DNA of 64,000 nucleotides from Siphonodentalium dalli (lineage: Eukaryota > Mollusca > Scaphopoda > Gadilida > Siphonodentaliidae). The stretch lies in the NCBI GenBank assembly GCA_032622095.1, contig CP136064.1, positions 3,716,280 through 3,780,279 of the forward strand, given 5' to 3'. The notes under the pieces were generated by a model. It was not told the DNA's origin. It saw nothing but the letters and a program-made list of their open reading frames with translations, and ran no database searches. Both the position numbers and the translations under genes were made by a program. Positions 8,312 to 19,120 of this stretch are shown in pieces (positions within the stretch are counted from its first letter, which is position 1; each line of letters opens with the position of its first letter).

Positions 8312-9570
8312 ATGAATACAGAGAGTACCATACCGATAAATTGGCATTATTTGAATCGCCTGCGGTTGACAGCGGAATACAATCGACAGAATGGATAAAC
8401 TACAGACCCGTGAATCAGCTGACAGACACTGCAGCTTTAGAGTTCAATATTCCCGCCATGGCCACAACCTACATGGACCTCAAACGCACATTGCTACTTC
8501 TCAAACTCAAAATAACCAAGCAAGATGGTTCGGCTCTAACCGTTAATGACGATGTGGGTCTGATAAATGCACCCCTACATTCAATATTTTCGCAGGTCGA
8601 TTTGAATATACAGCAAGTTCCCGTGAGTCAAGTCGGGCCGAATTATCCATACAAAGCATATTTCGATGTACTCTTAGAAACTGAACGTAAGGAACAGCTA
8701 CATGGACAAGCGTTCGAAAAGGACATGGCAGGTGGTATGGACCTGGCAGATTCGAAAAGCGGGAACTCTGGCCTGTATTACAGGTCCAAAACAACCCGTA
8801 CTAGTCAAATAATGGATATTATGGGATCAATTCAGCTTGACTTCTTCCAACAGGACAAATTACTACTAAATGGTCTCCCGCTCACGTTAAAATTCTGGCA
8901 GACGAGAGATGTTTTTAGACTGATGTATGCGGGAACCACTGAGACATACAAGTTGAAAATACAGGAAGCTAATTTGAGACTAGCGACTGTGAAAGTTAAC
9001 CCGGCTGTATTACTCAGTCATACTGAGTCACTCAAGAAAAGCAATGCGTGTTATCCTTTTTCAAAATCTATCATAAAGACGTATACAGTGTCAAAAGGTG
9101 CATTCAGTTTGGGAGAAGATAATCTATTTCAAGGAGACGTACCCAGTAGCTGTATTATTGGCTTAGTATCATCAAAGGCTGAAAGCGGTTCACGCGATAA
9201 GAACCCGTTCAACTTTGCGACTTTTGGATGCAACTTCGTCGCATTTTACGTCAACGGGCAGTCTATGCCCGCCCAAGCACTACAACCGAACTTTACCAGT
9301 AAGGAATATGTAGAAGCTTACAGTACGATAATAAAAGATGTGAAACGAAAAGCCGTTCATATTACTTATGAGGATTATGCGAAAGGTTATTGCATATATC
9401 GGATAAACCCGCAAGGAATTAATCACGATAGAGTCATACCTCTGAAAGGTCACACACGCCTTGAGATTAAATTCTCATCGGCTTTGAAAGACAATTGTAC
9501 TGTAATTGTTTATGCCAAATTTCCTGCCGCTCTCAAAGTTGACGAGAGTCGTAAAGTTTGCATTGAATAA
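8308..9570 (+). CDS. Major capsid protein, F54H12.2-like double jelly roll, 420 aa
   Basis: The longest protein of the element. It carries the family pattern TEWINYRPVNQLTDTAALEF, YMDLKRTLLLLKLKIT, INAPLHSIFSQVDLNI and YPYKAYFDVLL in the first third. The last third has FNFATFGCNFVAFYVNGQS and then the YCIYRINPQG strand. This is the C. elegans F54H12.2-type protein, now recognised as a Polinton major capsid protein with two jelly rolls. It would form the capsid shell. The full length of about 420 residues is usual for this group and no break is seen. Its start overlaps the stop of the preceding gene and its own TAA overlaps the protease ATG (TAATG at 9568-9572). Confidence 0.85.
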   Translation: MNEYREYHTDKLALFESPAVDSGIQSTEWINYRPVNQLTDTAALEFNIPAMATTYMDLKRTLLLLKLKITKQDGSALTVNDDVGLINAPLHSIFSQVDLNIQQVPVSQVGPNYPYKAYFDVLLETERKEQLHGQAFEKDMAGGMDLADSKSGNSGLYYRSKTTRTSQIMDIMGSIQLDFFQQDKLLLNGLPLTLKFWQTRDVFRLMYAGTTETYKLKIQEANLRLATVKVNPAVLLSHTESLKKSNACYPFSKSIIKTYTVSKGAFSLGEDNLFQGDVPSSCIIGLVSSKAESGSRDKNPFNFATFGCNFVAFYVNGQSMPAQALQPNFTSKEYVEAYSTIIKDVKRKAVHITYEDYAKGYCIYRINPQGINHDRVIPLKGHTRLEIKFSSALKDNCTVIVYAKFPAALKVDESRKVCIE

Positions 9571-10016
9571 TGAATACACGCGGACTCATGAGGGCGATAA
9601 ATAGTTTCACAAACCATAATGAGATAGATGTTTGTCCCATAGACAAATTACCTCTTTATATCCAATATCCCCGGATGTATATAGTTAACACGGACGAGAG
9701 TAGCCAACCTGGACGCCACTGGATATTGATGATATTCCATGAACATAAACTATCAGAGTTCTTCGACCCTATGGGGTTAAAGCCCGAGTGTTACAACGGA
9801 CGATTTAAACACGTGTTGTTATTGAATGGACCTCGTTACGAGTGTAATGATTACAGATTACAGGGTTCTAATATATGCGGTCCCAATTGCATATACTTTG
9901 CATTCTATAAACTGTGTGGATACAGTCTAGAAAATATAATGAGGCGTTTCAGTGCCAATCATTATATGTATAATGATTTAATTATTAAGGATTTTATGTT
10001 GAAATATATTCTGTAA
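9570..10016 (+). CDS. Adenain-like cysteine protease, 148 aa
   Basis: A short C5/Ulp1-type protease. The likely catalytic His is His50 in GRHWIL, the acidic partner is Asp66 in EFFDPMG, and Gln98 (LQG) and Cys103 in NICGPNCIYF complete the active site. This order and spacing are as in adenovirus maturation proteases and Polinton PRO proteins, which cut capsid precursors. It is the last gene of the block and overlaps the capsid stop by one base. A polyadenylation signal follows 57 bases later. All four key residues are present, so the enzyme looks intact. Confidence 0.82.
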   Translation: MNTRGLMRAINSFTNHNEIDVCPIDKLPLYIQYPRMYIVNTDESSQPGRHWILMIFHEHKLSEFFDPMGLKPECYNGRFKHVLLLNGPRYECNDYRLQGSNICGPNCIYFAFYKLCGYSLENIMRRFSANHYMYNDLIIKDFMLKYIL

Positions 10017-10072
10017 ACGCTCTTCATTAGCGACAACGAGAGAAACACTCTTTAAATTATATTATGTATATA

Positions 10073-10078
10073 AATAAA
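10073..10078 (+). promoter_or_regulatory. Polyadenylation signal AATAAA
   Basis: AATAAA lies 57 bases after the protease stop. No other strong candidate occurs between the genes, which would suit one or more co-terminal transcripts for the block. Confidence 0.45.
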
Positions 10079-10136
10079 ATATTGTAAATACAATCATTTA
10101 TCGTTCTTATATTATCATATGTATGACTGGGAAAAT

Positions 10137-10137
<1 letters not shown>

Positions 10138-10170
<33 letters not shown>

Positions 10171-10225
10171 CTGGGTTGAGGGGGTTGTGGAGGGAGGCGG
10201 GGTGAGGGGTATTAGGTCTGTTTCC

Positions 10226-10254
<29 letters not shown>
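10138..10254. repeat. TA dinucleotide run and poly-A tract
   Basis: (TA)n at 10138-10168 and 29 A residues at 10226-10254, separated by a G-rich stretch. The poly-A could be the tail of an inserted retroelement or a simple expansion; nothing upstream identifies a retroelement. Confidence 0.85.
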
Positions 10255-10257
<3 letters not shown>

Positions 10258-10302
10258 ATGTGAGCCCTCCCCGAATGAAAAAAAAGATAGATTAGATAGA
10301 TT

Positions 10303-10490
10303 TATAAAACCACTACAGTATGAGGAAAATATGGTACATTTTCCAATTATTGTGAATAAACACGTAAGTCTGACGTTGAAGCGACGTAACTCGCGTGATA
10401 ATAAACGAGATCTAACTTCCGGTCAGTTGCCAGGCCGCGGGCCGATAATGAACAGAGCTTTTCGTTATCGGCCCGCGACCCGGTTTTAAC
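10303..10490. repeat. Dispersed repeat with terminal hairpin (copy also at 61.24 kb)
   Basis: The stretch from ATAAAACCACTA through CGACGTAACTC and GAATAAACGAGATCT-like phrases to GCGGGCCGATA is repeated, diverged, at 61,245-61,380. Here it is closed by a hairpin whose arms CGCGGGCCGATAA and TTATCGGCCCGCG lie at about 10,436-10,448 and 10,465-10,477. The second copy keeps only the left arm before another element begins. No coding capacity. Confidence 0.7.
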
Positions 10491-10499
10491 AATACGCTA

Positions 10500-10940
10500 T
10501 TTGGAACGCCCCGAAAAACGTTATCAATGGCCTGGAGAACGCCCTATAAAGTGGTAATAATACAAATTACGCGGGGTTATTCGACCATATGCAAAAAGGT
10601 GATAACTGTTGAATATCTATTGTATTCAAATATTTTATGATGTGAAGCCAGGTTGTTATTAGACGGGATGCAGTTCATTACACATTACGTAACCGTTCAG
10701 TTAAGAACTGCTCGCCTGTACATCCAATTAAGGAACACTGCATTTAGGTATTTTATCTCACAGACTGCCTAATCAACAAAACATTACATAACAAATGTAC
10801 AGATTAAGTGTTTTAGGCTGGTTAAATGTTAGAGACTACTTGTTGATGTATCGCGAAGTTTGATTATGTACAGTGTGTGTGAACGATGGATATTATTCCG
10901 ATCGGCCAATTTATTGCACATTACAAAAACACTCTATAAA
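10500..10940. other. no feature recognised
   Basis: Unique-looking AT-rich sequence with no gene, repeat or RNA that I can support. Confidence 0.3.
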
Positions 10941-10987
10941 TCATCATCATCATCATCGTCGTCGTCGTGGTCGTCGTCGTCGTCGTT
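10941..10987. repeat. ATC/GTC trinucleotide microsatellite
   Basis: A run of TCA units passing into TCG units with one interruption, immediately before the 122-bp array. Confidence 0.9.
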
Positions 10988-11000
10988 CAGGGTTATGTGG

Positions 11001-11602
11001 ACATTATAACCCCACGCATCTCACACGTAATTGAGCGGCCTGTTCTCTTAGTCAGGTAATTCATCCACTCATTCATTATAGGGATGTGGCAGTGTCGGCA
11101 CGTCGATCAAAATAACATTATAACATTATAACCCCACGCATCTCACACGTAATTGAGCGGCCTGTTCTCTTAGTCAGGTAATTCATCCACTCATTCATTA
11201 TAGGGATGTGGCAGTGTCGGCACGTCGGTCAAAATAACATAATAACATTATAACCCCACGCATCTCACACGTAATTGAGCGGCCTGTTCTCTTAGTCAGG
11301 TAATTCATCCACTCATTCATTATAGGGATGTGGCAGTGTCGGCACGTCGGTCAAAATAACATTATAACATTATAACCCCACGCATCTCACACGTAATTGA
11401 GCGGCCTGTTCTCTTAGTCAGGTAATTCATCCACTCATTCACTTATAGGGATGTGGCAGTGCCGGCACGTCGGTCAAAATAACATTATAACATTATAACC
11501 CCACCCATCTCACACGTAATTGAGCGGCCTGTTCTCTTAGTCAGGTAATTCATCCACTCATTCACTTATAGGGATGTGGCAGTGTCGGCACGTCGGTCAA
11601 AA
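11001..11602. repeat. 122-bp tandem array, five units
   Basis: The phrase CCCCACGCATCTCACACG recurs at 11010, 11132, 11254, 11376 and (one change) 11499. Units are nearly identical, differing by single bases and one inserted base in the last two, so the array is young. The same period as the array at 2.6-3.05 kb appears to be coincidence, as the sequences differ. Confidence 0.95.
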
Positions 11603-11922
11603 CTTTCAACATCTAGAAAAGTCTGGCCGACATAACCTCAGTTGGAAATTTCATTCAAGTATTTAGTGTGTAAATTGTTTTCAGACAAAACCCCGCATAT
11701 TTACATGTGCATGTGAAATTAGAAAACTTTCTTTTTCAGAATTTAAAGTTTCTCTCCATAGTCAATGCAGGATTCATAGTGTTCATGCATAGTTACTAGT
11801 ATGTATGTACAGAGCACAATGATGACTGCATGTCTACCATATCAAACACCTGTCTGGGTTGGATACTGAAAAGCACATGCAATTATCTGCTGGTTGGTTC
11901 GGGTGTGTAAAAATTACAATAA

Positions 11923-14075
11923 TGTATTTCCATACAGCTCATAGTTCAATGCAAATTGGTTTCTGTGCCTTCCCTTTTCCCTGTGCATATTATCACCTTT
12001 CTTCAGTTTGTGTAAATCTCATTTGAATCTAAAGTGATGCTAGCCCTGTAATCCCATGCACCAGTCAACTGATTTCGTGAGGCCCTTGTGGCATTTCTGG
12101 TATATTAGTGATGCTGATATGGGGGATGTCCTCGTCCCCAATTGAATAATTTGGTGTTATTTGGGTTAATAATTGGTTATTATAGCATCATATTATTCTT
12201 GTCATATGAATATATTCTGAAAAATATTCCAAAATGAGGTCTATCTCACCAGATATGCTCAAATGGCAATGTGAACCTAAACCATGAATATGTATTGGAT
12301 TTAAACAACAGCTGGTGTTTTAAATGATATTTCTATTTCATAAATTGCATAAAGCATGTTTTGTATCTATGCATTTGACCAACAAGGGCCATGATCGGTG
12401 AATACACAAATAGAAATTGGACCCACACATGTTGATATTTTGAAGGGTTTCGCAAGTCGCAGTTGTACTGTTACATGAAGTTGTGAGGCAGATGTTGGGT
12501 TAAATCAGCCAAAGTATACAACTTTTTGACCAGAAAGAGTACACTATATATTACAGAGTGTACATGCAGTTATCCTGCCGGAAAATGTTCAGATAATAAG
12601 TTCAAAATTTCACATTATATTGTATTTCCATACAGCCCATAGTTCTATGCATATTGGTTTCTGTGTCTTCCCTTTTCCCTGTGCATATTATTAGCACAAT
12701 TCTTCACTGTTTTACTCTCCTTTGAATCTAAAGTGGTTCTAACCCTGTAATCACATGCACCAGTCAACTGATTTCTCAGCAATTCACTGTGTATGACAGG
12801 ACTGGAGGCCCTTGTGGCATTTGTGCTATATTAGTAATGCTGATATGGGGGATTCCTGGTCCAAAATTAAATAATTTGGTGTTATTTGAGTTAAAACATG
12901 TAATTGGTTACTATACATGTAGCATCATATTGTTCTTGTCATTTGATTATATCTTGAAAATTTTTCCAAAATGAGGTCTTAGCCCACCAGATATGCTCAT
13001 AGAAATGAATAGAATGGCACAATCAACCTAAACCACGAATATATATTGGATTTAAACAACTGTTGGTGTTTTAAATATCAGAAATTCAATAAACCACAAG
13101 TTTTGTATCTATGCTTTTGACCAGCAAGGACCAAGATGGGTAAATACACAGTCAGATATGACAAATATAAATTGGACCCACACAGGTTGATATTTTGAAG
13201 GGTTCACAAGTCGCAGTTGTAATATAACATGGAGTTGTGAGTCTAATAATGTTGGGTTCAATTAAACAACTTTTTGACCAGAACGAGGTACATTATACCT
13301 TTAACCCTCTTTGTACTAAACACTCATTAATGAGTAGTTATCCTCTATCTGTAGGAACTGTTCAATATTTCATTCAATATGTATAATGCATTTCCATATA
13401 GCTAATATTTCAATGCATATTTGTTTCTGCGTCTTCCCCTTTTCCCTGTGCACATCGGAACCATTCTTCAGTCCTGGAACTCGCATTTGAATCTAAAGTG
13501 GTGCTAGTCCTGTAATTACATGCACCAGTTAACTGATTTCTCTGATTTCACTGTGTATGACTGGAGTGGAGGCCCTTGTGGCATTTTTGGTATACTGTCC
13601 TAATACTGATATGGGAGATGTTCTGGTCCAAAATAGTATAATTTGGTGTTATTTGAGATAATAAATGTTTGCTACAGCATCCTATTGTTCTCATTAGAAT
13701 ATAGTCTGAGAAATCTTCCAAAATGAGGTCTTAGCCCACCAGATATGCTTATATAATGGCACAATCCACCAAAGGCTTGAATATATCTTGGATTTAAATA
13801 TATCTTGGTGTTTTAAATGATATTTTTATGTCACAAATTCCATACAACATATGATTTCTATCTGTGTTTTGACCAGCAAGGGCCATGATGGTTAAATATA
13901 CAGTTAGATATGACAAATAGAAATTGGACCCACACAAGTTGATATTTTGAAGGGTTTCGCATGTCGCAGTTGTAATGTAGCATGACGTTGTGAGGCAGAT
14001 GTTGGGTTAAATCAGCCAAATTATCCATCTTTTTGACCAGAAAGCACTATACAGTTAACTATTTCTAATTTGAAT
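11923..14075. repeat. Three diverged tandem copies of a ~700-760-bp unit
   Basis: The order CATTTCCATA, TTTCTGTGTCTTCCC, TGAATCTAAAGTGGT, ATGCACCAGTCAACTGATTT, GAGGCCCTTGTGGCATT, CCAAAATGAGGTCT, ATTGGACCCACACA and GTTGATATTTTGAAGGGTT appears three times, starting near 11,923, 12,621 and 13,385. Copies differ by many substitutions and indels, so this is an old duplication. No frame is maintained across copies, so it is not coding. Confidence 0.85.
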
Positions 14076-14189
14076 CTAAAGTCTTCCAAAATGAGATATT
14101 TTTTTATTTAAAAAACAACCCTTAGCATGGGCTACACATGTCGGTGTGTTCGTCTGATCATCGAAAGTTGACGTGGATGTTAATATTGA

Positions 14190-14480
14190 CATGTAGATGG
14201 GAACGACTCATTTTGGGGTCACTCGACCATAAAACATGGCCACCGGCAGCCATCTTGGATTTTACTGTTTGCATGATTAAATCCTTTGGCATGGGCCGCA
14301 TGTCGTACCTTTGGTTGGATCATTATGAACATTGTCATGTCTGTTGTATGACATTGGATTGTTGATGTGAACGAATCATTTTGAGGTCATTCGGCCATAA
14401 AACATGGCCGCTGGCAGCCATCTTGGATTTTACTCTTGTTATGACTTAATCCTTTGGCACAGGCTACAGGTCATACAATA
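14190..14480. repeat. Tandem duplication of about 168 bp
   Basis: CCATAAAACATGGCC followed by GGCAGCCATCTTGGATTTTA and AATCCTTTGGCA occurs twice, at about 14,229 and 14,395. The two copies are diverged. Confidence 0.8.
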
Positions 14481-14670
14481 ATGCCCTAAATAATTGACTT
14501 CTTAACCACAGCAGAATTATGGGTGATTTTTCAGGATTTCGTCGTAAATATGGTTTGTTGCCATTCATCGGAAAGCTCTCAGATTATTTAGGGCATTACA
14601 TCCCAAGAAATAGTAATTTGGAAGCGTTAATTCGGATTAAATCCGAATTAACGCTCCCAAATTACTATTT
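14478..14670. repeat. Nested inverted repeats ending in a 63-bp palindrome
   Basis: AATGCCCTAAATAAT near 14,480 pairs with ATTATTTAGGGCATT near 14,582, and 14,608-14,670 is a near-perfect palindrome with arms of about 31 bases and one mismatch (GGAAGCG against CGCTCCC). It lies just past the C-terminal end of the minus-strand transposase, so it may be that element's 3' terminus, but no matching far end was found. Confidence 0.75.
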
Positions 14671-14788
14671 GTGGAATATGCATCTATAATACGATATTGA
14701 TAATTTTATTGCACAATCGGTGTTTGGAAATTAACCAGGTATGCACACACTTTGAATATTTTCTCTGCTGAATCTAACATTGACAGTT

Positions 14789-15963
14789 TCAAGTCACCAT
14801 CGAGAATATGGTACGTTTTATGCGTTGCATAATACGCTCAATATGTCCTCTCACAGTTGCAACCTTCTCTGAATATTCAAGTTCATTTTTTGAGATTTGT
14901 GGACTCCGACGGTCAGTTCCTTTAAAAGCTGGGATGTAGAATTTTATCCCAATGTCTGCCAGTTCAACCTCTATCCGAAATCCCCTGTCAGCCATCACAT
15001 CACCACGATTTTCCCTTAAACTGTCCATCAAATCACATGATTTTGTCGTAATGTGCTTGTCAGGGCATGGCCACCATACAATCGGCTTATATATGTGACA
15101 GCCATGTGTGGACTCACACCAACAAGATATTTGTAGGTATTGTGATGCTTATAGTTTGAAAAATATTGCTTTTTAGCCTCACATCTCTTCGGAGTCTGTG
15201 TGAACAGTTCTGTGCAGTCCAATATTATCTGTGTGTCCGATAAGTCGTTAACAACATGAGATTGATTCTCTTGTGTGGCATCACTTGGGGGAAGTTTACA
15301 CACATACTCAAGTTCTGTACACATCATATTCACCCACGTATTAAAAATAGCGGAAGCTGTGCCAACACTCACATCAAATCGATCTCCTAAATCTTGTAAT
15401 AAAAGTCCAACACTTAAGCGAACTACTGTCAACAAAAATTCTTCTTCAAGTGTCAGCTTTCTTTCCGATCCAGGCTTACTTGAGCACCTGCTGCTGAAAT
15501 GTTCATGCTTGGTTCTTGAACCTTTCCAATACTTCATGTCTTTTGCTAAAGGTTTCAGGTAATTGAATACTGCACAACATGTTCCATAATTGGGGAATTC
15601 GGTCGAAAACAGCATCTTTTTTGGATTATATTTTATGTTTTCCAACCGTAGTGTCTGCCTTCTAAACTTCTCATTTTCGAACTCCAATTCTGCAATTTTG
15701 TTTTGGAGATCACAGTGAATATCATCCCATGACATTTGGACATACGAGTGATCTGCTGATGGTGGTACAACAACAGTGACCTCAGACTTATGCCTTCCTT
15801 TGTTGGAGAAAGACAAACGTTTCACGCATTTTGGCGTTTTCACTTTCCTGTCCTTCAGTGGACTAACTTGCTTTTTCGAAGATGTTAAACAAGTCCTTGA
15901 ATTTGATTATTTAAGAAACAACTTTGGTGCATAACCTTCATCAGATGGATTGTCACTTTTACC
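14789..15963 (-). pseudogene. Broken DDE transposase, IS4EU/Harbinger-like with THAP association
   Basis: Translation shows a coiled-coil stretch (LQNKIAELEFENEKFRRQT), a zone RKLTLEEEFLLTVVRLSVGL and LLQDLGDRFDVSVGTASAIF that acts as a helix-turn-helix in this family, then the DDE core. The first Asp is in IILDCTELF, followed by YFSNYKHHNTYKYLVGVSP. The second Asp is in DVMADRGF and the Glu in RGHIERIMQRIK. The frame shifts near 15,063 between the GGHA segment and the VMADRGF segment, and an in-frame TAA occurs near 15,909 upstream of the coiled coil. A plausible splice acceptor lies at about 15,964. The family normally carries an N-terminal THAP domain, and one is found on the same strand at 19,436-19,780, with an insertion between. 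Confidence 0.78.
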
Positions 15964-16082
15964 TGTAATGAGAAAAACAGACACATGCATAAATTACATG
16001 CATTTACATGTATCTTTCAAAGTGGCTACTTGATCTGTAAGCACCGAAATTATACAATGTTGCCAGTGTTATTAGTCAAACC

Positions 16083-19000
16083 CACGGGGGTTCATCCGTT
16101 ACACGAGAAACGCGCCTCTCTCCGATAAACGCTGCGCGGCACATTCCGATCGCTACGCTTCACACCCGATGAAGAAAGTTTATTAATGAACATAGAGCTG
16201 CATAGAGAACAACAAAGGAACAATGGGTAATATGTTTGCTGCTGAATTTATTGTGTACAGTAGTCCCAATCATTACTAACAACTATACATACTCCTATAT
16301 TCATTATTCGACATGTCTGAGACAACATGAAATTCGTGTGCTTTTATCACTAAAATGTGGACCAAAAACAACGACTGCTGTAGTGTGATAACACCTCGCC
16401 ATGGTTATAGAAGCTTGCATTTTCATAGATATATGTCTTGTTGATACATGGATATGCATTGTTTAGAGATATATACCTATAATTTGACAAAAACGGCAGT
16501 TAAAAAGTGCTCAAAAACGCTACGTTTCATCTCCGATAAACGTTACATCAGTTAGACTCTTTCCGATAAAATATGTTACATTTCCGAACCGATAAGCTTA
16601 TTCATATGATCTTAGTTTGTGTTTTTTGTCGTGTTTTTTCGGGGTTTGATGCTGCCTTATTTCTTCTAGCACGAAAGCAGTGATTGTGCATCATTGCAAA
16701 TTGTCATAAATATAATTATAACAGCATTGATAACTCGTGAATGATGGAATCCCCGAACGATTATGCTACTTCCACTGATACGAGGTGTCATGCATATATC
16801 ACATAGTTCTATATGTAGCCAAATGGCGACGGAAGGATATGTGGGGACAACATTATATAATTACGACTTTTCAATCACGCTCTATTTGACACTGGAGAGA
16901 TAATCAGTGATTTATTTATTTAATATTTCCAAATGAAATCGTCATACTATTACATAATTGGTACCGCACGAATGGGAAAATATTCAATGGTTATGCTATT
17001 GTGACCACGCTATTCAACTGAAACTGATACACGATGTCTTAATCATATAGGCCTATATATACGTGGTTATATTCGTAATGTCGTATAATATTATTGGCTC
17101 TAATAAACGTTCTTTATTTGTTTCAGAACGGGTCAAAGATGTGTAACTCTTTATATTGAACCATGATTATGCAATTAGTACTTTCGATTTCTAACTAAAA
17201 CAGTTAGCATTTTCATAGAATACGAAGGATCTTTTCTGTCAATGGCATTTTATGCAATAGGGCAGGGGTAGGTTTTTGAGTACATCTAATAACAAATTGA
17301 TATAATATGATTCGTTAAACGGTAATGCGCGTACAGAGACGTGGCGACAGGAGGGTTGGGGGGTTGGATGGGGGTGTCTCACCCCCTAACTTTGGTCAAA
17401 ATTTTTAACAGTTGGAAATTTCATACCTGCCAAAACATTAGTTGGAAATTTCACACCAACAATAGGTTGAAAATGTTCTCGTAGTTTGATTTTCAAACAA
17501 TTTATTGGGGGGAATTAATTGTTTTTGGACCAATATTTGCATATTTTCCTATTTTTGTTCAAAAATTTGGAATGAAATTGTCATCAGTTGGAAAGTTTTC
17601 AACCTTAGGGGGGGGGGGTGACAGGTTGGAAATTTCCAACACTTGGAAAGCTTGTGTCCTGTTCTCTCCCCCGTGGCCAGTGAAAAACTGCTAGTTAATT
17701 TAAGAAAACAATATTGTCATACATTTGGTCAGCATTGTCATTGGAATTGTTATCAGTTGGAATTATCCAACCTAAGTGGGGATGTCAGGTTTGAAATTTC
17801 CAACTCTAGGAAGGCTTGATGCTAGTCTAGATGGTAGGATTTTGCGATTTTCTTGTTCAGATTTCAAAAATTCCGCACACCGGGCCGAACCATGGTCGGC
17901 CAGGTGTGTCATCGTCCCCGTGGCCAATACAAAACTGCTAATTAGTTTAACAAAACAATATTTTACTACATTTGGTCAAACTTGTGGACTGAAATGGTCA
18001 TCAGTTGAAGAATTTTTCAACCTGAGGGGGAGTATTAGGTTTGAAATATTTTCAACACTATAGGAAAACTTCAGTTGAGGCCAGTCTAGATGCTATAGGA
18101 TTTGCGATTTTCTTGTATGGTTTTCAAAATTTTCTCACACCGGGCGGAACAACCATGGTCAGCCCGGTGTGTCCTGGTCTCTTGCCCGTAGCCGTGTGCA
18201 TTTGTCTGGAGTTAGACCACTCGATGTTAGGATTTATGCAATTTTTCAGGTTAAAATATCTGAATGTTCTCATATCGGGAATTTAGAACCATGGTTTATG
18301 AATATATGGATATTAGGTCAGTGAAGGGCACACACCGATACCGTTAGCAACAAGCACGCAACAAAGACAGAAGAATAGTGTGACACGACATCATACAACA
18401 ATAACCTTAACTAGTGTGTGCCAACCAGAAATAATCATAATAAATCGCGTAAATACCAAAATATAACGACTGAAAGCAAAATAGTGTCATTTCTACTCAA
18501 TAATGTAGGGTAATTTGCATACGTGTGTGCTCATATTGAATAATAACGTTGACATACATTCAAAAATCTATGCATATACTCCGAATATGGTCGATTTTTG
18601 CCGTATTGATCAAGGCGATGTTTGGAGAAGAGAAATGTAGCGTATCAATTATCGGAACATGAGAAAAGTAGCGTGCCTAAAATCGGAAACGTAGCGTATG
18701 TGTATTGGTTTCAAATCGTTTTTCGCTATATAAACGGGCAATATAAGTGGAAATTTTATGACATCACAAATATAGATATGCAGAACAAAATATATCTCGC
18801 CTCAAAACGTCCAGCTGTATCTTATTCACAGAAGGGATTGAGTTTTTTGTGGGATTTTACAAATGAGCACCCAAAAATTAAGCGATAAACGACTATTGTG
18901 TTTCAATTAAGGAATAGTTCTGTGTTATAGTAAGGTACAAATCATTGTTAAAGCAGTCCGATCATATATGTTAATTGTTTTTTCAGAAATAATTTATGAA

Positions 19001-19120
19001 TACTGAAAAAAATTTCCATTTTGGCGAAAATATGCTGATTTCCACGTAGCAAATCGGAATGTGCCGCGCAGCGTTTTTCGGAGAGAGGCGCGTTTCTCGT
19101 GTAACAGATGAACCCCCGTG
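16083..19120. mobile_element. 3,038-bp inverted-repeat DNA element, non-autonomous, TSD AAACC
   Basis: The first 68 bases (from CACGGGGGTTCAT through CGCTGCGCGGCACATTCCGAT) return as the reverse complement at 19,053-19,120 with only two mismatches. The 5-bp sequence AAACC flanks both outer ends (16,078-16,082 and 19,121-19,125). Subterminal CCGATAAACG/AACGTAGCG motifs repeat near both ends. No transposase is recognisable inside, and a separate dispersed repeat is nested at 17.3-18.3 kb. The element sits between the THAP exon and the transposase core of the older minus-strand element and so inserted into it. Confidence 0.9.
17338..18295 (+). repeat. Dispersed ~950-bp repeat (other copies 55.85 kb and 28.6 kb)
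   Basis: Phrases such as GTTGGAAATTTCATACCTGCC, AATAGGTTGAAAATGTTCT, CAATTTATTGGGGGGAAT and CACACCGGGC recur in the same order at 55,854-56,790. A fragment in reverse orientation lies at 28,600-28,842. The sequence is built of internally repeated modules around TTGGAAATTT. One end carries GTGGCGACAGGAGGG followed by variable G runs. No coding capacity and no clear terminal repeats. Confidence 0.85.

Larger units (their letters stand above)
4480..10100 (+). mobile_element. Compact Polinton/adintovirus-like element lacking DNA polymerase B
   Basis: Nine plus-strand reading frames are packed head to tail: ATPase, two small proteins, integrase with a displaced chromodomain tail, PC4-like membrane protein, penton-like candidate, small basic protein, major capsid protein and cysteine protease. 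Integrase, packaging ATPase, jelly-roll capsid protein and adenain-like protease together are the hallmark set of Polintons (Mavericks) and adintoviruses. No family B polymerase is present anywhere in the window, although it is a standard component. Termini and target duplication were not found, so the bounds given are those of the gene block plus its TATA and polyadenylation signals. Gene content resembles the C. elegans F54H12.2/F54H12.3 type. Confidence 0.82.

Noticed and set aside
3415..10290. Possible terminal inverted repeats of the capsid element (GGGGGGCTCGTTAC near 3455 against GAGCCCTCCCC near 10,260; AAACGCTCTT near 3919 and 10,018)
   Set aside because: The matches are short and interrupted. 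They do not meet the usual Polinton terminal length, so I do not claim boundaries.
11001..11602. Relationship between the two 122-bp arrays (2.6 and 11.0 kb)
   Set aside because: The period is the same but the unit sequences share nothing.
18622..18888. 88-codon frame inside the 3-kb inverted-repeat element as a transposase remnant
   Set aside because: It lacks catalytic motifs and composition typical of transposases and contains the element's subterminal repeats.
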